This document shows, one piece after another, positions 40,769-50,448 of a stretch of 64,000 bases of DNA (within the stretch, counting starts at the first letter, position 1; every line of letters starts with the position of its first letter). The notes beneath the pieces were generated by a model. That model saw only the letters and a program-made list of their open reading frames with translations. It was not told where the DNA came from and ran no database searches. The DNA is from Buchnera aphidicola (Nipponaphis monzeni) (GTDB taxonomy: Bacteria > Pseudomonadota > Gammaproteobacteria > Enterobacterales > Enterobacteriaceae): assembly GCF_006741185.1 (NCBI RefSeq), contig NZ_AP019379.1:248001-312000 (forward strand), in the 5' to 3' direction. The translations under genes and the position numbers were made by a program.

Positions 40769-41293
40769 TTATTTTAACATATATATTATATATAGAAAAT
40801 TTCCTAAAGAGAATATTACAGTTATAATAGTTAATACAAATACTTTAAAAAAAATCCAAGTATTTTCTGATAAGTAGTAAGCAATATAAAAATTAATTAA
40901 ACCGCACATCATAAAAAAAACAGACCATATTAAATTTAATTGATACCACAAATGTATAGGTAAATTAATATGTTTTTGAAATAAATATTTTATTAAAGGT
41001 GTATGGGCACAGAATTGACTTAATAACAATATTAATGACAAAGTACAATATAGTATGGTTATTTTTAATTTTATGAATAAAGTATTATGAAATAACACAG
41101 TGGATGTGCCAAATATACAAATAAGAATAAAACTAATTAAATTTAATATACTACATTCCCTGTAAACAATATAATTTATTATTAATGTCATAGCTGATGT
41201 AAAAATTAATACTTCTGAGGCTATAAAAATGTCATATATTTTATAAAAAATAAAGAAGGATAACATTGGAACAAAATTAAGAAATTCTTTCAT
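40769..41293 (-). CDS. yciB: YciB, inner-membrane septation/envelope protein
   Basis: Polytopic inner-membrane protein; in E. coli it interacts with cell-elongation and division proteins and affects envelope synthesis. It has 174 residues (179 in E. coli). Five or six membrane helices; the start MKEFLNFVPMLSFFIFYKIYDIF and FMMCGLINFYIAYYLSENTWIFFKVF are close to E. coli. It follows yciC by about 20 nt. Confidence 0.95.
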   Translation of the reverse strand: MKEFLNFVPMLSFFIFYKIYDIFIASEVLIFTSAMTLIINYIVYRECSILNLISFILICIFGTSTVLFHNTLFIKLKITILYCTLSLILLLSQFCAHTPLIKYLFQKHINLPIHLWYQLNLIWSVFFMMCGLINFYIAYYLSENTWIFFKVFVLTIITVIFSLGNFLYIIYMLK

Positions 41294-41313
41294 AATATTA
41301 GTCTTAATAGTTT

Positions 41314-42066
41314 TTAAATAATTTTAAAAGTAGGTAGTAACATATAGAATCTACATAAATATATAATTAATATGCTAGTAATTAAATTTATAATAACATT
41401 TAGTGTTAACATTAGTATATTTTCTGGAATAAAGGTAAAAATTGAATGTATTATAAGCAATATAAACTTGAAAAACAACCAAATAATAATAGGAGATATT
41501 AGCATTTTAATAGCATTGGTAGTAATAATAATACTATTTTGTAAAGATTGTAGTATGTTCTTTTTTTCTGTTATTAAAATTATTGGAGATAAAGCACATA
41601 AAATACAAAATAAAATACCAGGAATTATTAATAACATAAAACCTAATTGAATTATACAAGTAATTAATAAAATCAATAAAAATAGATTAGGAAATATAGA
41701 TATACAATCTTGAGCTAGCAAAAAATAGTCAAAGGATTTATTAGTGCAAATAATATGTACAAATGTAATAGTACTATATGCTAATAAAGCATTGCCTATT
41801 AAGGAAGAAACACTGCGTATTATAGAATATTTAAATAAAATTTTTTGTTGTTGTTGATTCATTTCTTTTATTAAACCAACAAAAGAATGTGAATGTAAAT
41901 ATTTATTTGTGCATATATGATATATATTACTTATATCTGGTATGATTAAATAATCTATATAAGAAGTGATACAAGCTGTGCACAATGATATTAAAAAGAT
42001 AAATTTCAATTTTTTATAAAAAAAATGAAAAGTATCATGGTACAATGAATTTCCTACAATAGACAT
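41314..42066 (-). CDS. yciC: YciC, UPF0259 membrane protein
   Basis: Polytopic inner-membrane protein of unknown function. It has 250 residues (247 in E. coli). About six membrane helices; the segments SVSSLIGNALLAY, QLGFMLLIIPGILFCILCALSPIIL and the end LIYLCRFYMLLP match the family. It is 44 nt downstream of trpA on the same strand and probably shares the trp transcript. Confidence 0.93.
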   Translation of the reverse strand: MSIVGNSLYHDTFHFFYKKLKFIFLISLCTACITSYIDYLIIPDISNIYHICTNKYLHSHSFVGLIKEMNQQQQKILFKYSIIRSVSSLIGNALLAYSTITFVHIICTNKSFDYFLLAQDCISIFPNLFLLILLITCIIQLGFMLLIIPGILFCILCALSPIILITEKKNILQSLQNSIIITTNAIKMLISPIIIWLFFKFILLIIHSIFTFIPENILMLTLNVIINLITSILIIYLCRFYMLLPTFKII

Positions 42067-42110
42067 ATAATTTCCTTCAATAAAAAAAATTAAGCAATTA
42101 TGATATTTTT

Positions 42111-42926
42111 CTATATGTTATATTTTTTTGTGGAATTTTTTAGTATTTTAATAAGTTCATTTATTTTTTTTATCATTAGTAAATTCTTATTATAAAATTG
42201 TTCAATTTTACGTATAATAACTGAACCACATATTACTCCAGACATTCCAGATAAAATTACATTTTTTACTTGCATAGGTGTATGAATTCCAAACCCTTGT
42301 ATTAATGGAACAGATGCAAGTTGATGGAATTTGTGTACAAAATGTTTAAGATTTGATTGTATGATATGTTTATAACCAGTTACTCCAGCACAAGATAATA
42401 TATATATATAGCTATTTGAGTAAGATGAAATTTTTTTTATTAAATCTATATTAGCATTTGGAGGGCAAATAAAAACGGATGATATTTTTTGATGACACGC
42501 TTTATTTTTAAATGCAGAATATTCTTCTATAGGAACATCGGCAATTAAAACAGAATCTACACCAGATTGAGCACATCTATAGTAGAATTGCTCTATACCA
42601 TAATTAAAAATTATATTAGCATATACTAACAATCCTATAGGTAACATAGGATGTTTTAATCTAATATAATTTAACATTTTAAAACATTGATTAAGTGTAA
42701 TTCCAGATTTAAAAGCTCTAATATTAGATTCTTGTATTATAGGTCCATCAGATAACGGGTCTGAAAATGGAATACCTATTTCTATAGCATCCGCTCCTGA
42801 AAAAATAACATTATCAATAATTTTTAAAGAAACATTTATTGAGGGATCACCTAAGATTAAAAAAGGTATTAAACAACCTTCTTTTTTTTTTCGTAATAAA
42901 CGAAATAATTGTTGGTATCGATTCAT
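42111..42926 (-). CDS. trpA: Tryptophan synthase alpha subunit
   Basis: Splits indole-3-glycerol phosphate to indole and glyceraldehyde 3-phosphate and passes indole to TrpB. It has 271 residues (268 in E. coli). Catalytic Glu49 ([13 protein letters not shown]) and Asp60 (SDGP) sit at the E. coli numbers. Its ATG overlaps the trpB TGA by 4 nt, so translation is coupled. It makes an essential amino acid for the aphid. Confidence 0.97.
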   Translation of the reverse strand: MNRYQQLFRLLRKKKEGCLIPFLILGDPSINVSLKIIDNVIFSGADAIEIGIPFSDPLSDGPIIQESNIRAFKSGITLNQCFKMLNYIRLKHPMLPIGLLVYANIIFNYGIEQFYYRCAQSGVDSVLIADVPIEEYSAFKNKACHQKISSVFICPPNANIDLIKKISSYSNSYIYILSCAGVTGYKHIIQSNLKHFVHKFHQLASVPLIQGFGIHTPMQVKNVILSGMSGVICGSVIIRKIEQFYNKNLLMIKKINELIKILKNSTKKYNI

Positions 42927-44116
42927 TTATCACCTTTATTATTGTTTAAATAATTTTGTACGGTAAAAATGTCTTTGTCTCCTCTACCAGACAAATTTAC
43001 TACTAATATTTGTTTTTTTAAAGGATTTTTACGCATTAATTTTATTGCATAAGCTAATGCATGAGATGATTCTAATGCGGGTATAATACCTTCTTGTTTG
43101 CACAAAATTTCGAAAGCATTTATGGCTTCTTTATCAGAGATTGATACATATTTAGCTCTTTTAATATGATTAAGCCAAGCATGTTCAGGACCTACTGAAG
43201 GAAAATCTAATCCAGCTGAAATTGACCACGATTTTTTAATTTGACCATCTTTTGTTTGTAAAATAGGAGATTTCATTCCAAAATATATTCCTGTTGCTCC
43301 ATGTTTTAAAGCTGCTCCATGAAATTTTGTATTTATTCCTTGACCTGCAGGTTCTACTCCTATTAGTAACACTTTATTATTAGTAATAAAATTAGAAAAT
43401 ATACCAATAGCGTTTGATCCTCCTCCAACGCATGCTATTATTGCGTCTGGTAAAGTACCTTCATATTTTATAATCTGTTTTTTTGTTTCTTTACCTATAA
43501 TACTTTGAAATTCTTTAACTATTGTTGGATAAGGATGAGGTCCAGCTGCTGTTCCTAACATATAATGAGTCGTAATATAATTTTCTGACCAATCTCTTAA
43601 TGCTTCATTACAAGCATCTTTTAATGTTTTAGAACCACTATTAACCGGTATAACAGTAGCTCCCATTAATTTCATTCTAAGAAGATTTAAAGATTGCCTC
43701 TCTATATCTTTTGATCCCATGTAAATTTTACATTTTAAATTTAATCGAGCGCATATAAGTGCAGTAGCAACACCATGTTGTCCTGCCCCAGTTTCTGCAA
43801 TAATTTCTTTTTTACCCATTTTTTTTGCTAACAATGCTTGTCCTAATACTTGGTTAGTTTTGTGGGCTCCTCCATGTAATAAATCTTCTCTTTTAATATA
43901 TATTTTAGTATTAGTACCTTTAGTAATATTTTTACATAAAGTTAAAGGAGTTGGTCTTCCTGCATAATTTTTTAATAAATTGGATAATTTTTTTTGAAAC
44001 GTGATGTCTTGCCTTGAAGATACAAAACATTCTTCTAATTGGTATAACGCTGGCATTAATATTTGTGGAACGTACATTCCACCAAAATGTCCAAAGTAAG
44101 GATTTAGTAACGTCAT
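42923..44116 (-). CDS. trpB: Tryptophan synthase beta subunit
   Basis: PLP enzyme joining indole and serine to tryptophan. It has 397 residues, as in E. coli. PLP-binding Lys86 in [14 protein letters not shown], the catalytic Glu in [11 protein letters not shown], and the phosphate loop GGGSNAIG are all intact. It is the most conserved of the trp genes here. It overlaps trpA and follows trpC by 45 nt. Confidence 0.98.
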   Translation of the reverse strand: MTLLNPYFGHFGGMYVPQILMPALYQLEECFVSSRQDITFQKKLSNLLKNYAGRPTPLTLCKNITKGTNTKIYIKREDLLHGGAHKTNQVLGQALLAKKMGKKEIIAETGAGQHGVATALICARLNLKCKIYMGSKDIERQSLNLLRMKLMGATVIPVNSGSKTLKDACNEALRDWSENYITTHYMLGTAAGPHPYPTIVKEFQSIIGKETKKQIIKYEGTLPDAIIACVGGGSNAIGIFSNFITNNKVLLIGVEPAGQGINTKFHGAALKHGATGIYFGMKSPILQTKDGQIKKSWSISAGLDFPSVGPEHAWLNHIKRAKYVSISDKEAINAFEILCKQEGIIPALESSHALAYAIKLMRKNPLKKQILVVNLSGRGDKDIFTVQNYLNNNKGDK

Positions 44117-44161
44117 TATTTTTCTCAGTATATTTTATTTGAAATATAATATGTATTATTT

Positions 44162-45523
44162 TTAGTAATATCTTAATTTTTTAAACACTTCAAATATTTT
44201 TACAGCACTTTTAATTCCTGCAGTAATTTCTACTCCGGAATTAAAATCTAATCCAGAAAATCCTAGATAAGATGCTGTAACACAGTTATTTAAGTTTAGT
44301 CCGCCAGCTAATAAAACATTGTTAGGAATTTTATTAACTAATAATTTCCAATCAAATGTTTTACCACTTCCTCCTATATTATTATCGTAAATATATTTGT
44401 GTACATGATTCATTGCATATAAGCAAATTTTATTTTTAATTCCCACTGACTTCCATATATGTATTGTATTAGGTAATTTTAAAGCTAATTTATTAATATA
44501 TAATTGGTTTTCAGATCCATGTAATTGTACTGCATATAAATTTAAATTTATAGCATAAAATATGACTAAATTTATTTCTTCATCTTTAAATATTCCAATA
44601 TATCTTAAATTTTTTTCTTTAATAATTTTTTTTGCTATATCTAAAGAAATATATCTTGGAGATGTTGGTACAAAAATCATACCTCCATAAATAGCTCCAG
44701 CATTTGCAGATATTTTACTATCTTCAGGTTTGGTTAAACCGCATATTTTATTTTTTCCTAAAATTATTTTTTTTATAGCTGTATTAAGATCGTTTTGTTT
44801 CATTAAATGAGAACCTATCAAAAAGCTGTTTACTAATTTAGTAAATTTTCTTATATATTTATAATTTGAATACCCAGATTCACTGACTATAGTTGTAGTT
44901 TTAGGCAATAAAGGTGCCATTAATTTTGTTTTATGCATATCAATAGTGAGATCATTTAGATTCCTATTATTTATTCCTATAATATTGCATTTTAGATTAA
45001 TAGCTCTTTTTAATTCTTTTTTATTATTAACTTCAGTTAATATATTCATATTCATAGTTTGTGCAACCGAAGCAAGATGTTGATAATCACAGTCATTTAG
45101 TACGGATAACATTAATAAGATAGCATCTGCTTGATAATATCTAGCTAAATAAATTTGATAAGGGTCAATGATAAAATCTTTACATAATATTGGTAAATTT
45201 GAGTTAGAACGTACTATTGATAAGTAATTAAAATCTCCTTGGAAATATTGAGAATCAGTAAGTACAGATATAGCAGAAGCGTATTTATTGTATACTTTAA
45301 CAATTTCTATAATATTAAATTTTTTTCTAATAGTCCCTAAGGAAGGTGATGCTTTTTTTATTTCTAAAATGTAAGAAGGACGAACAGCTTGCAGAGCATC
45401 AATAAAATTTTTATTTGTTTTAGATATTTTATAATGAAAAGTGTTGAAAGGTTGCGTTTTTTTTCTATTATAAATCCATTCTTTTTTTGATTGTAAAATT
45501 TTTTTTAGAACTATATTATTCAT
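44162..45523 (-). CDS. trpC: TrpC(F), indole-3-glycerol-phosphate synthase / phosphoribosylanthranilate isomerase
   Basis: Bifunctional enzyme for two consecutive steps, fused as in E. coli; 453 residues (452). The IGPS half (about 1-255) has ILEIKKASPSLG, PILCKDFIIDPYQIYLARYYQADAI and GINNRNLNDL; the PRAI half (about 256-453) begins KICGLTKPED with its catalytic Cys and has GGSGKTFDW with the Asp. It starts 2 nt after the trpD stop. Confidence 0.97.
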   Translation of the reverse strand: MNNIVLKKILQSKKEWIYNRKKTQPFNTFHYKISKTNKNFIDALQAVRPSYILEIKKASPSLGTIRKKFNIIEIVKVYNKYASAISVLTDSQYFQGDFNYLSIVRSNSNLPILCKDFIIDPYQIYLARYYQADAILLMLSVLNDCDYQHLASVAQTMNMNILTEVNNKKELKRAINLKCNIIGINNRNLNDLTIDMHKTKLMAPLLPKTTTIVSESGYSNYKYIRKFTKLVNSFLIGSHLMKQNDLNTAIKKIILGKNKICGLTKPEDSKISANAGAIYGGMIFVPTSPRYISLDIAKKIIKEKNLRYIGIFKDEEINLVIFYAINLNLYAVQLHGSENQLYINKLALKLPNTIHIWKSVGIKNKICLYAMNHVHKYIYDNNIGGSGKTFDWKLLVNKIPNNVLLAGGLNLNNCVTASYLGFSGLDFNSGVEITAGIKSAVKIFEVFKKLRYY

Positions 45524-45525
45524 AA

Positions 45526-46527
45526 TTAATTCCTACTAGTTAATTTATTAACTAAATTATATGCTTGACCACTTCTAATTATTTTTAATGCATATTTAGT
45601 ATTTTCTTTTAAATCTTCGTTTCCAAACACTTTCATTAAAATAGCTACATTAACTGCAATTATTTCTTCATGAATGTGAGATCCTTTTCCTTTTAATACA
45701 TTTATAGAATCTTTTACTTTTGTATGAAAAGAATAATTTAATGTTTCTTTAATTGCATGTGAATATAGACCAAAATCTTTTGGAAATAATTGATAATTAT
45801 AAATTTTTTTATTTTTTAATTCTGTAACATATGTTTTTGAATGTAATGTAATTTCATCAGTATTTGCACTATGAATTAATATAGCACGTTGATAATGTAA
45901 TTTTTTTAATATTGTAATCATTGGAATCATTAAAGATTTTTTATATACACCTATGACCGTTAATAAAGGAGAAGAAGGATTTAATAGCGGTCCTATTATA
46001 TTAAATAATGTTCGTGTATATAATGTTTTTCTGACTTTAGCAGCATGTTTAAAAGAATTATAATATAGAGGTGCTAATAAAAAGCAAATGTTAAATTTTT
46101 CTAAATTTTTTTTTGATATTTCAGAAGATACATGTACATTAATACCTAATGTTTCTAAAAAGTTAGAAGACCCAAATTTTCCACTAATAGCATAATTACA
46201 ATGTTTTACAATTTTATAACCGCAAGTAGCAGCTACAATCGCGCTAATAGTGGAAACGTTGATATTATTTTTATTATCCCCTCCAGTTCCCGTAATATCA
46301 GAAAAAAAATAGTTACTTAAATCTGGAAAAAATTTTTTATAACGTATACATGATTTTACTGCTCCTAATATTTCGTCAATAGTTTCTCCATGCATTTTAA
46401 TTAAAATAAGAATTAATGCTAAATGAACATTATTTACCTTATTAGTATTAATTAAATTAAATAGATTATAAGATTCTATTTCACTTAAAGGTTGCAATTG
46501 ATATAGTTTATTTAATATTTTTTTCAT
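45526..46527 (-). CDS. trpD: Anthranilate phosphoribosyltransferase
   Basis: Adds the phosphoribosyl group to anthranilate. It has 333 residues, corresponding to the C-terminal part of the E. coli TrpGD fusion; the TrpG glutaminase part is absent, as in other Buchnera where trpG is separate with trpE. The signature GTGGDNKNNINVSTISA (about 81-97) and the downstream KHCNYAISGKFGSSNFLE are present. AGGA precedes the ATG. First gene of the trpDCBA transcript. Confidence 0.96.
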   Translation of the reverse strand: MKKILNKLYQLQPLSEIESYNLFNLINTNKVNNVHLALILILIKMHGETIDEILGAVKSCIRYKKFFPDLSNYFFSDITGTGGDNKNNINVSTISAIVAATCGYKIVKHCNYAISGKFGSSNFLETLGINVHVSSEISKKNLEKFNICFLLAPLYYNSFKHAAKVRKTLYTRTLFNIIGPLLNPSSPLLTVIGVYKKSLMIPMITILKKLHYQRAILIHSANTDEITLHSKTYVTELKNKKIYNYQLFPKDFGLYSHAIKETLNYSFHTKVKDSINVLKGKGSHIHEEIIAVNVAILMKVFGNEDLKENTKYALKIIRSGQAYNLVNKLTSRN

Positions 46528-46831
46528 ATATTTCCTATTATAGTGTTTTTATTCAATCATTTAATTTTTTTAGAGTATTAAAATTTTTTAATTGTTGTTG
46601 TAAATATTTATTTTATATTAGAAAATTAATTAATAAACGTTGTTTAAAATATGATGCATATTATTATAAAATAATAGTTTTTTAATAATTGTTAGAATAA
46701 TGAAGATATTTTGTATATTAATAAAGTTACTATTTTAGTAGTTTTTTTAATTATTATTAAAAAAGTTAAAATTATCAACGTACAACTAATATATAATTAA
46801 TTTTGTATTTTTGAAAAGGGACGTGTTAAAT
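46528..46831. other. Divergent region upstream of trpDCBA
   Basis: About 300 nt between trpD and the + strand transporter. I see no trp leader peptide with Trp codons, no attenuator and no recognisable TrpR operator. A small TTACTA-TTT-TAGTAG hairpin followed by T7 points to the + strand (46725-46746). Confidence 0.55.
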
Positions 46832-47734
46832 ATGCGTATATTAAAATTAATTTTATTGTTCATAATAGTTTCTATTACCTGGGGAACAACTTGGATTGCT
46901 ATGAAAATAATAGTTGAAACAATACCTCCTTTGTTTGCTACAGGCATGAGATTTTTATTGATTTCTCCTTTGTTATTAATAATATCTTACTTAAATGAGG
47001 TACCTCTTTTGTTTCCATTAGGAAAAAAAAAATTACAGATGTTGATAACTATATTTTATTTTTTTATTCCTTTTACTTTAATGTTATATGCTGGTACTTA
47101 TATTAATTCTATTTTATCATCAATGATGTTTTCTATTATGCCTATAGTAATTTTAATAGCTTCATGGTTCTTTTTAAAAGAAAAAATTTTTTTAATTCAA
47201 ATATTAGGAATAACATTAGCTATTGTGTCATTAATTACTTTATTAATAATAAAATGTGACTTTAATAATTATTACGAATTAAAGGGTATATTTTCTATTA
47301 TATTAGCAATATTAAGTCATGCCTTTATTTATATTCAATGTAAAATTAAATGTTGTAATATTTCTGTATTTACTTTTAATACTTTACCATCTTTAGTTTC
47401 AGGAATTATACTTTTAATTTTATCTTTAATAATTGAACATCCTTCTTACCAAACATTTTCAATAAAATCTATGTTAGCATTATTTTATTTATCTAATTTT
47501 TCCGGACTATTTGGAATATTATCCTTTTTTTATTTACAAAAAAAAGTTAAATCATTTATTTCTTCTATAGTTTTTTTAATTTTTCCATTAATTTCTATTA
47601 CTTTAGAAAAATATATTTATAAATATAATATTTCTAAGAATGAAATATTAATAATTATTTTTTTAATAATAGGTACATTATTAACATTAGCACCTAAAAT
47701 TTTTGTATTTAAAAATTTAAAAGTCAAAAAATAA
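46832..47734 (+). CDS. DMT-superfamily (EamA/RhaT-like) transporter
   Basis: Predicted inner-membrane metabolite transporter with about ten helices in two EamA repeats, 300 residues from the ATG at 46832. The start is MRILKLILLFIIVSITWGTTWIAMKI, whose WGTTW motif is typical of EamA repeat 1; repeat 2 begins near residue 145. A TTG at 46811 would add seven residues, but AGGGA sits 10 nt before the ATG and supports that start. It lies between trpD and rluB, where E. coli has trpE and the yciV/yciO/yciQ genes. The substrate is unknown; the symbiotic setting makes an amino-acid or precursor exporter or importer plausible, by inference only. Confidence 0.85.
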   Translation: MRILKLILLFIIVSITWGTTWIAMKIIVETIPPLFATGMRFLLISPLLLIISYLNEVPLLFPLGKKKLQMLITIFYFFIPFTLMLYAGTYINSILSSMMFSIMPIVILIASWFFLKEKIFLIQILGITLAIVSLITLLIIKCDFNNYYELKGIFSIILAILSHAFIYIQCKIKCCNISVFTFNTLPSLVSGIILLILSLIIEHPSYQTFSIKSMLALFYLSNFSGLFGILSFFYLQKKVKSFISSIVFLIFPLISITLEKYIYKYNISKNEILIIIFLIIGTLLTLAPKIFVFKNLKVKK

Positions 47735-47987
47735 AATTTTAGAATAAATAATTATTATTAATATAAGTTTTAAAAAAAAATTTGTGATTATTTAATCAAT
47801 ATTTAAAATACATAATTGTGTACAAAAATATTTTAACGTCAGTTATTTTTAATGAATAAATTTTTTTAAAAGTAGTTAATAATTATAAATTGCTGTTTGT
47901 TTTTTAGTTAATTTAAATAACTAATTATTTTAAATAAATTTGCAGTTATGTTAGAATTAATAATCATATTTTTTAAAAAAATGTTAT

Positions 47988-48686
47988 ATGACAGAAAAAG
48001 TTCAAAAAATACTTTCTAACATCGGATATGCTTCTCGTCGTAAAATTGAAGAAATGATTGCATTAGGATGGGTTAAAATTAACAATATAAAAATTAACAT
48101 AGGACAGCGTATTGATACACGTATAATACATACAATTACAATTAAAGAAAAAAATGTTTTTTTTATTAAAAAAAAAATATGTCGTACATTAATTTATAAT
48201 AAACCATTAGGTGAAATATGCACTAGAAAAGATCCTAAAAATCGTAATACAGTATTTGATAATTTACCTAAAATAAAAAATTGTAGATGGATTAGTGTAG
48301 GTAGATTAGATATTAACACTAAAGGTCTTCTATTATTTACAACAAATGGAAATTTTGCTAATAATCTTATGCATCCTAAATTTAACATCTTTAGAGAATA
48401 TTTGGTTCGCGTTTTTGGAAAAGTAAACATTCATCATATTCAATATTTAAATAATAGAAAAAAACAAATAAATAATTTATATACAAAATTTCAAAATATT
48501 ATTTTTTACAAAAAAAATAACTCGAACACATGGTTTAGAGTATCTTTAACTGAAGGAAAAAAAAATGAAATTAGAAACTTATTTAAATCATTAAATCTTC
48601 AAGTTAATCAATTAATTAGAATTAGGTACGGTAATTTTCATTTACCAAGAAATTTATTGCCGGGACAATTTATTGAGTTAAAATAA
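47988..48686 (+). CDS. rluB: RluB, 23S rRNA pseudouridine-2605 synthase
   Basis: Isomerises U2605 of 23S rRNA. It has 232 residues against 291 in E. coli; the missing part is the basic, low-complexity C-terminal tail. An S4 RNA-binding domain (about 1-60, QKILSNIGYASRRKIEEMI) precedes the catalytic domain with Asp108 in VGRLDINTKGLLLFT and the TEGKKNEIRNLF block. Order rluB-sohB agrees with E. coli after loss of btuR and yciK. Confidence 0.95.
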   Translation: MTEKVQKILSNIGYASRRKIEEMIALGWVKINNIKINIGQRIDTRIIHTITIKEKNVFFIKKKICRTLIYNKPLGEICTRKDPKNRNTVFDNLPKIKNCRWISVGRLDINTKGLLLFTTNGNFANNLMHPKFNIFREYLVRVFGKVNIHHIQYLNNRKKQINNLYTKFQNIIFYKKNNSNTWFRVSLTEGKKNEIRNLFKSLNLQVNQLIRIRYGNFHLPRNLLPGQFIELK

Positions 48687-48854
48687 TTTTTTTATATAAA
48701 TAAATATTTTTATATTTTAAAATTTTTTAACAGAAATGTTAAATACAATATACAATTATTTTTTAAAAATTTAGTATTTTATTTTTTTGTGTATATTCAT
48801 TATCACTTTTGATTAAATGTCTTAACTTAGTTAGCATAATAATAGGATCAGCTA

Positions 48855-49877
48855 ATGAATTTCATAATAAATTACTTATTTTTCTTGGCTAAAGTTATTA
48901 CAATTTCACTTTTTATGTTTTTTGTAATTAGTATTGTTTTATTGTCTCAAATAAAAAAGAAAAAAAATGAGAAAAATATAAAATTTATTATTTTAAATAA
49001 GCAGTATAAACAAATTAAAAATCAATTTATTAAAATTAAGAAAAGTTATTGTTTAATAGGTTCTAAAAAAAATAATTATAAACGTAACATTCTAAAAAAA
49101 ATAATATCTTTTGTATGGACTAAACGAAAAATTCAAAATACTATTAATCCTAATTTATTTGTTTTGCACTTTAAAGGAGATATGCAGGCAACAAATGTTA
49201 GTAGTTTAAGTAAAGAAATTACTGCTATTATTTTAATAGCAAAAAAAAATGATCAAGTTTTATTATGTTTAGAAAGTACAGGAGGAATAGTTACTGGATA
49301 TGGTTTAGCAGCCGCCCAATTACAGCGTTTACGTAAAAGAAATATATATTTAATAGTTTCGGTTGATAAGGTAGCTGCTAGTGGAGGTTATATGATGGCA
49401 TGTGTTGCTAATTATATTATTGCATCTCCTTTTGCAGTATTAGGGTCTATCGGAGTAGTATCTCAAATTCCAAATTTTAATAAGTTGTTGAAAGAAAAAA
49501 ATATTGATATTGAACAACATACATCTGGTAAATACAAACGAACCTTAACAATTTTTGGAGAAAATACTAAAGAAGGACGTGAAAAATTTTGTGAAGAATT
49601 AAATATTACTCATGAATTATTTAAGAAATTTGTATATGAAATGCGCCCTCAACTAAATATAGAAAAAGTATCTAATGGAGAGCACTGGTTTGGTACTATA
49701 GCAATCAATAATAAATTAATTGACGAACTTAATACAAGTGACGAGTTTATCCTTTCTAAAATTGATAGTTTTAATATATTACAAGTAGTATATGTTGTAC
49801 AACAAAGTTTTTTACAAAATTTTTTTTATAAAATACAAAAAATTGGAAATATTTTATTTTCTAAAATTAAATTTTAA
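48855..49877 (+). CDS. sohB: SohB, inner-membrane peptidase of the S49 family
   Basis: Putative membrane-anchored serine protease related to SppA. It has 340 residues (349 in E. coli). One N-terminal membrane anchor (about 7-32), then a lysine-rich linker and the protease domain with the nucleophile Ser176 in VDKVAASGGYMMA, GSIGVVSQ, and the Lys in HTSGKYKRTLT. The C-terminal domain is conserved (EGREKFCEELNITHELFKKFV). Its role in the symbiont is unknown. Confidence 0.94.
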   Translation: MNFIINYLFFLAKVITISLFMFFVISIVLLSQIKKKKNEKNIKFIILNKQYKQIKNQFIKIKKSYCLIGSKKNNYKRNILKKIISFVWTKRKIQNTINPNLFVLHFKGDMQATNVSSLSKEITAIILIAKKNDQVLLCLESTGGIVTGYGLAAAQLQRLRKRNIYLIVSVDKVAASGGYMMACVANYIIASPFAVLGSIGVVSQIPNFNKLLKEKNIDIEQHTSGKYKRTLTIFGENTKEGREKFCEELNITHELFKKFVYEMRPQLNIEKVSNGEHWFGTIAINNKLIDELNTSDEFILSKIDSFNILQVVYVVQQSFLQNFFYKIQKIGNILFSKIKF

Positions 49878-50448
49878 TTTAAAACATATTGTCAAATGTT
49901 TTTATAAATATATTTGTATAACATCAATAATAAAAAATATTATTTATTTTTTAATAAATAATTATTCAGTAATAAACGTGTGTATTTAATGTGTATTAAA
50001 TACACAATTTTAATTGTAAATATAAAAAATATATTAGTAAGTATAATTTATATATTTATTATTCTTGTTTAGAGTAATTACAAAAATAAAATATTAATAA
50101 TTTTATGTGATAAATTTAAGATATTTTTATTATTTAAATATGCGTAAAATTAAAAAATTAAGTGTTTTAAAATTAATTTATTTTTTAATAATTTTTTTGT
50201 GTTGAAATAATTAAATATATATTTTTTTAAAATTATTGTTGATTCATATATTATTTATTAAATTATTTTTATAAAAATTGTAATAAACAAAATATTTATG
50301 TTTTATAAATATGTTCTAATTAAGACAAATCTTATATTTTTTCAAAAATAAAAAATTTATATTATATACAACAATGTTAAAAAATACATATTATAAGTAT
50401 TAAATACATTTACAAAAATGTTTATAATACTGATATTATTATTAATAA
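49878..50448. other. Convergent sohB / suhB intergenic region
   Basis: About 570 nt without a gene, between two convergent 3' ends; topA and cysB lie beyond sohB in E. coli. It contains the strong hairpin at 49979-50006, which could end transcription from both sides. Nothing else recognised. Confidence 0.6.
49979..50006. terminator. Perfect 12-bp hairpin, probable sohB terminator
   Basis: TGTGTATTTAAT pairs perfectly with ATTAAATACACA around a GTGT loop, followed by ATTTTAATT on the + strand. It lies about 100 nt after the sohB stop. The C/G pairs at the base stand out in this background. Confidence 0.55.
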
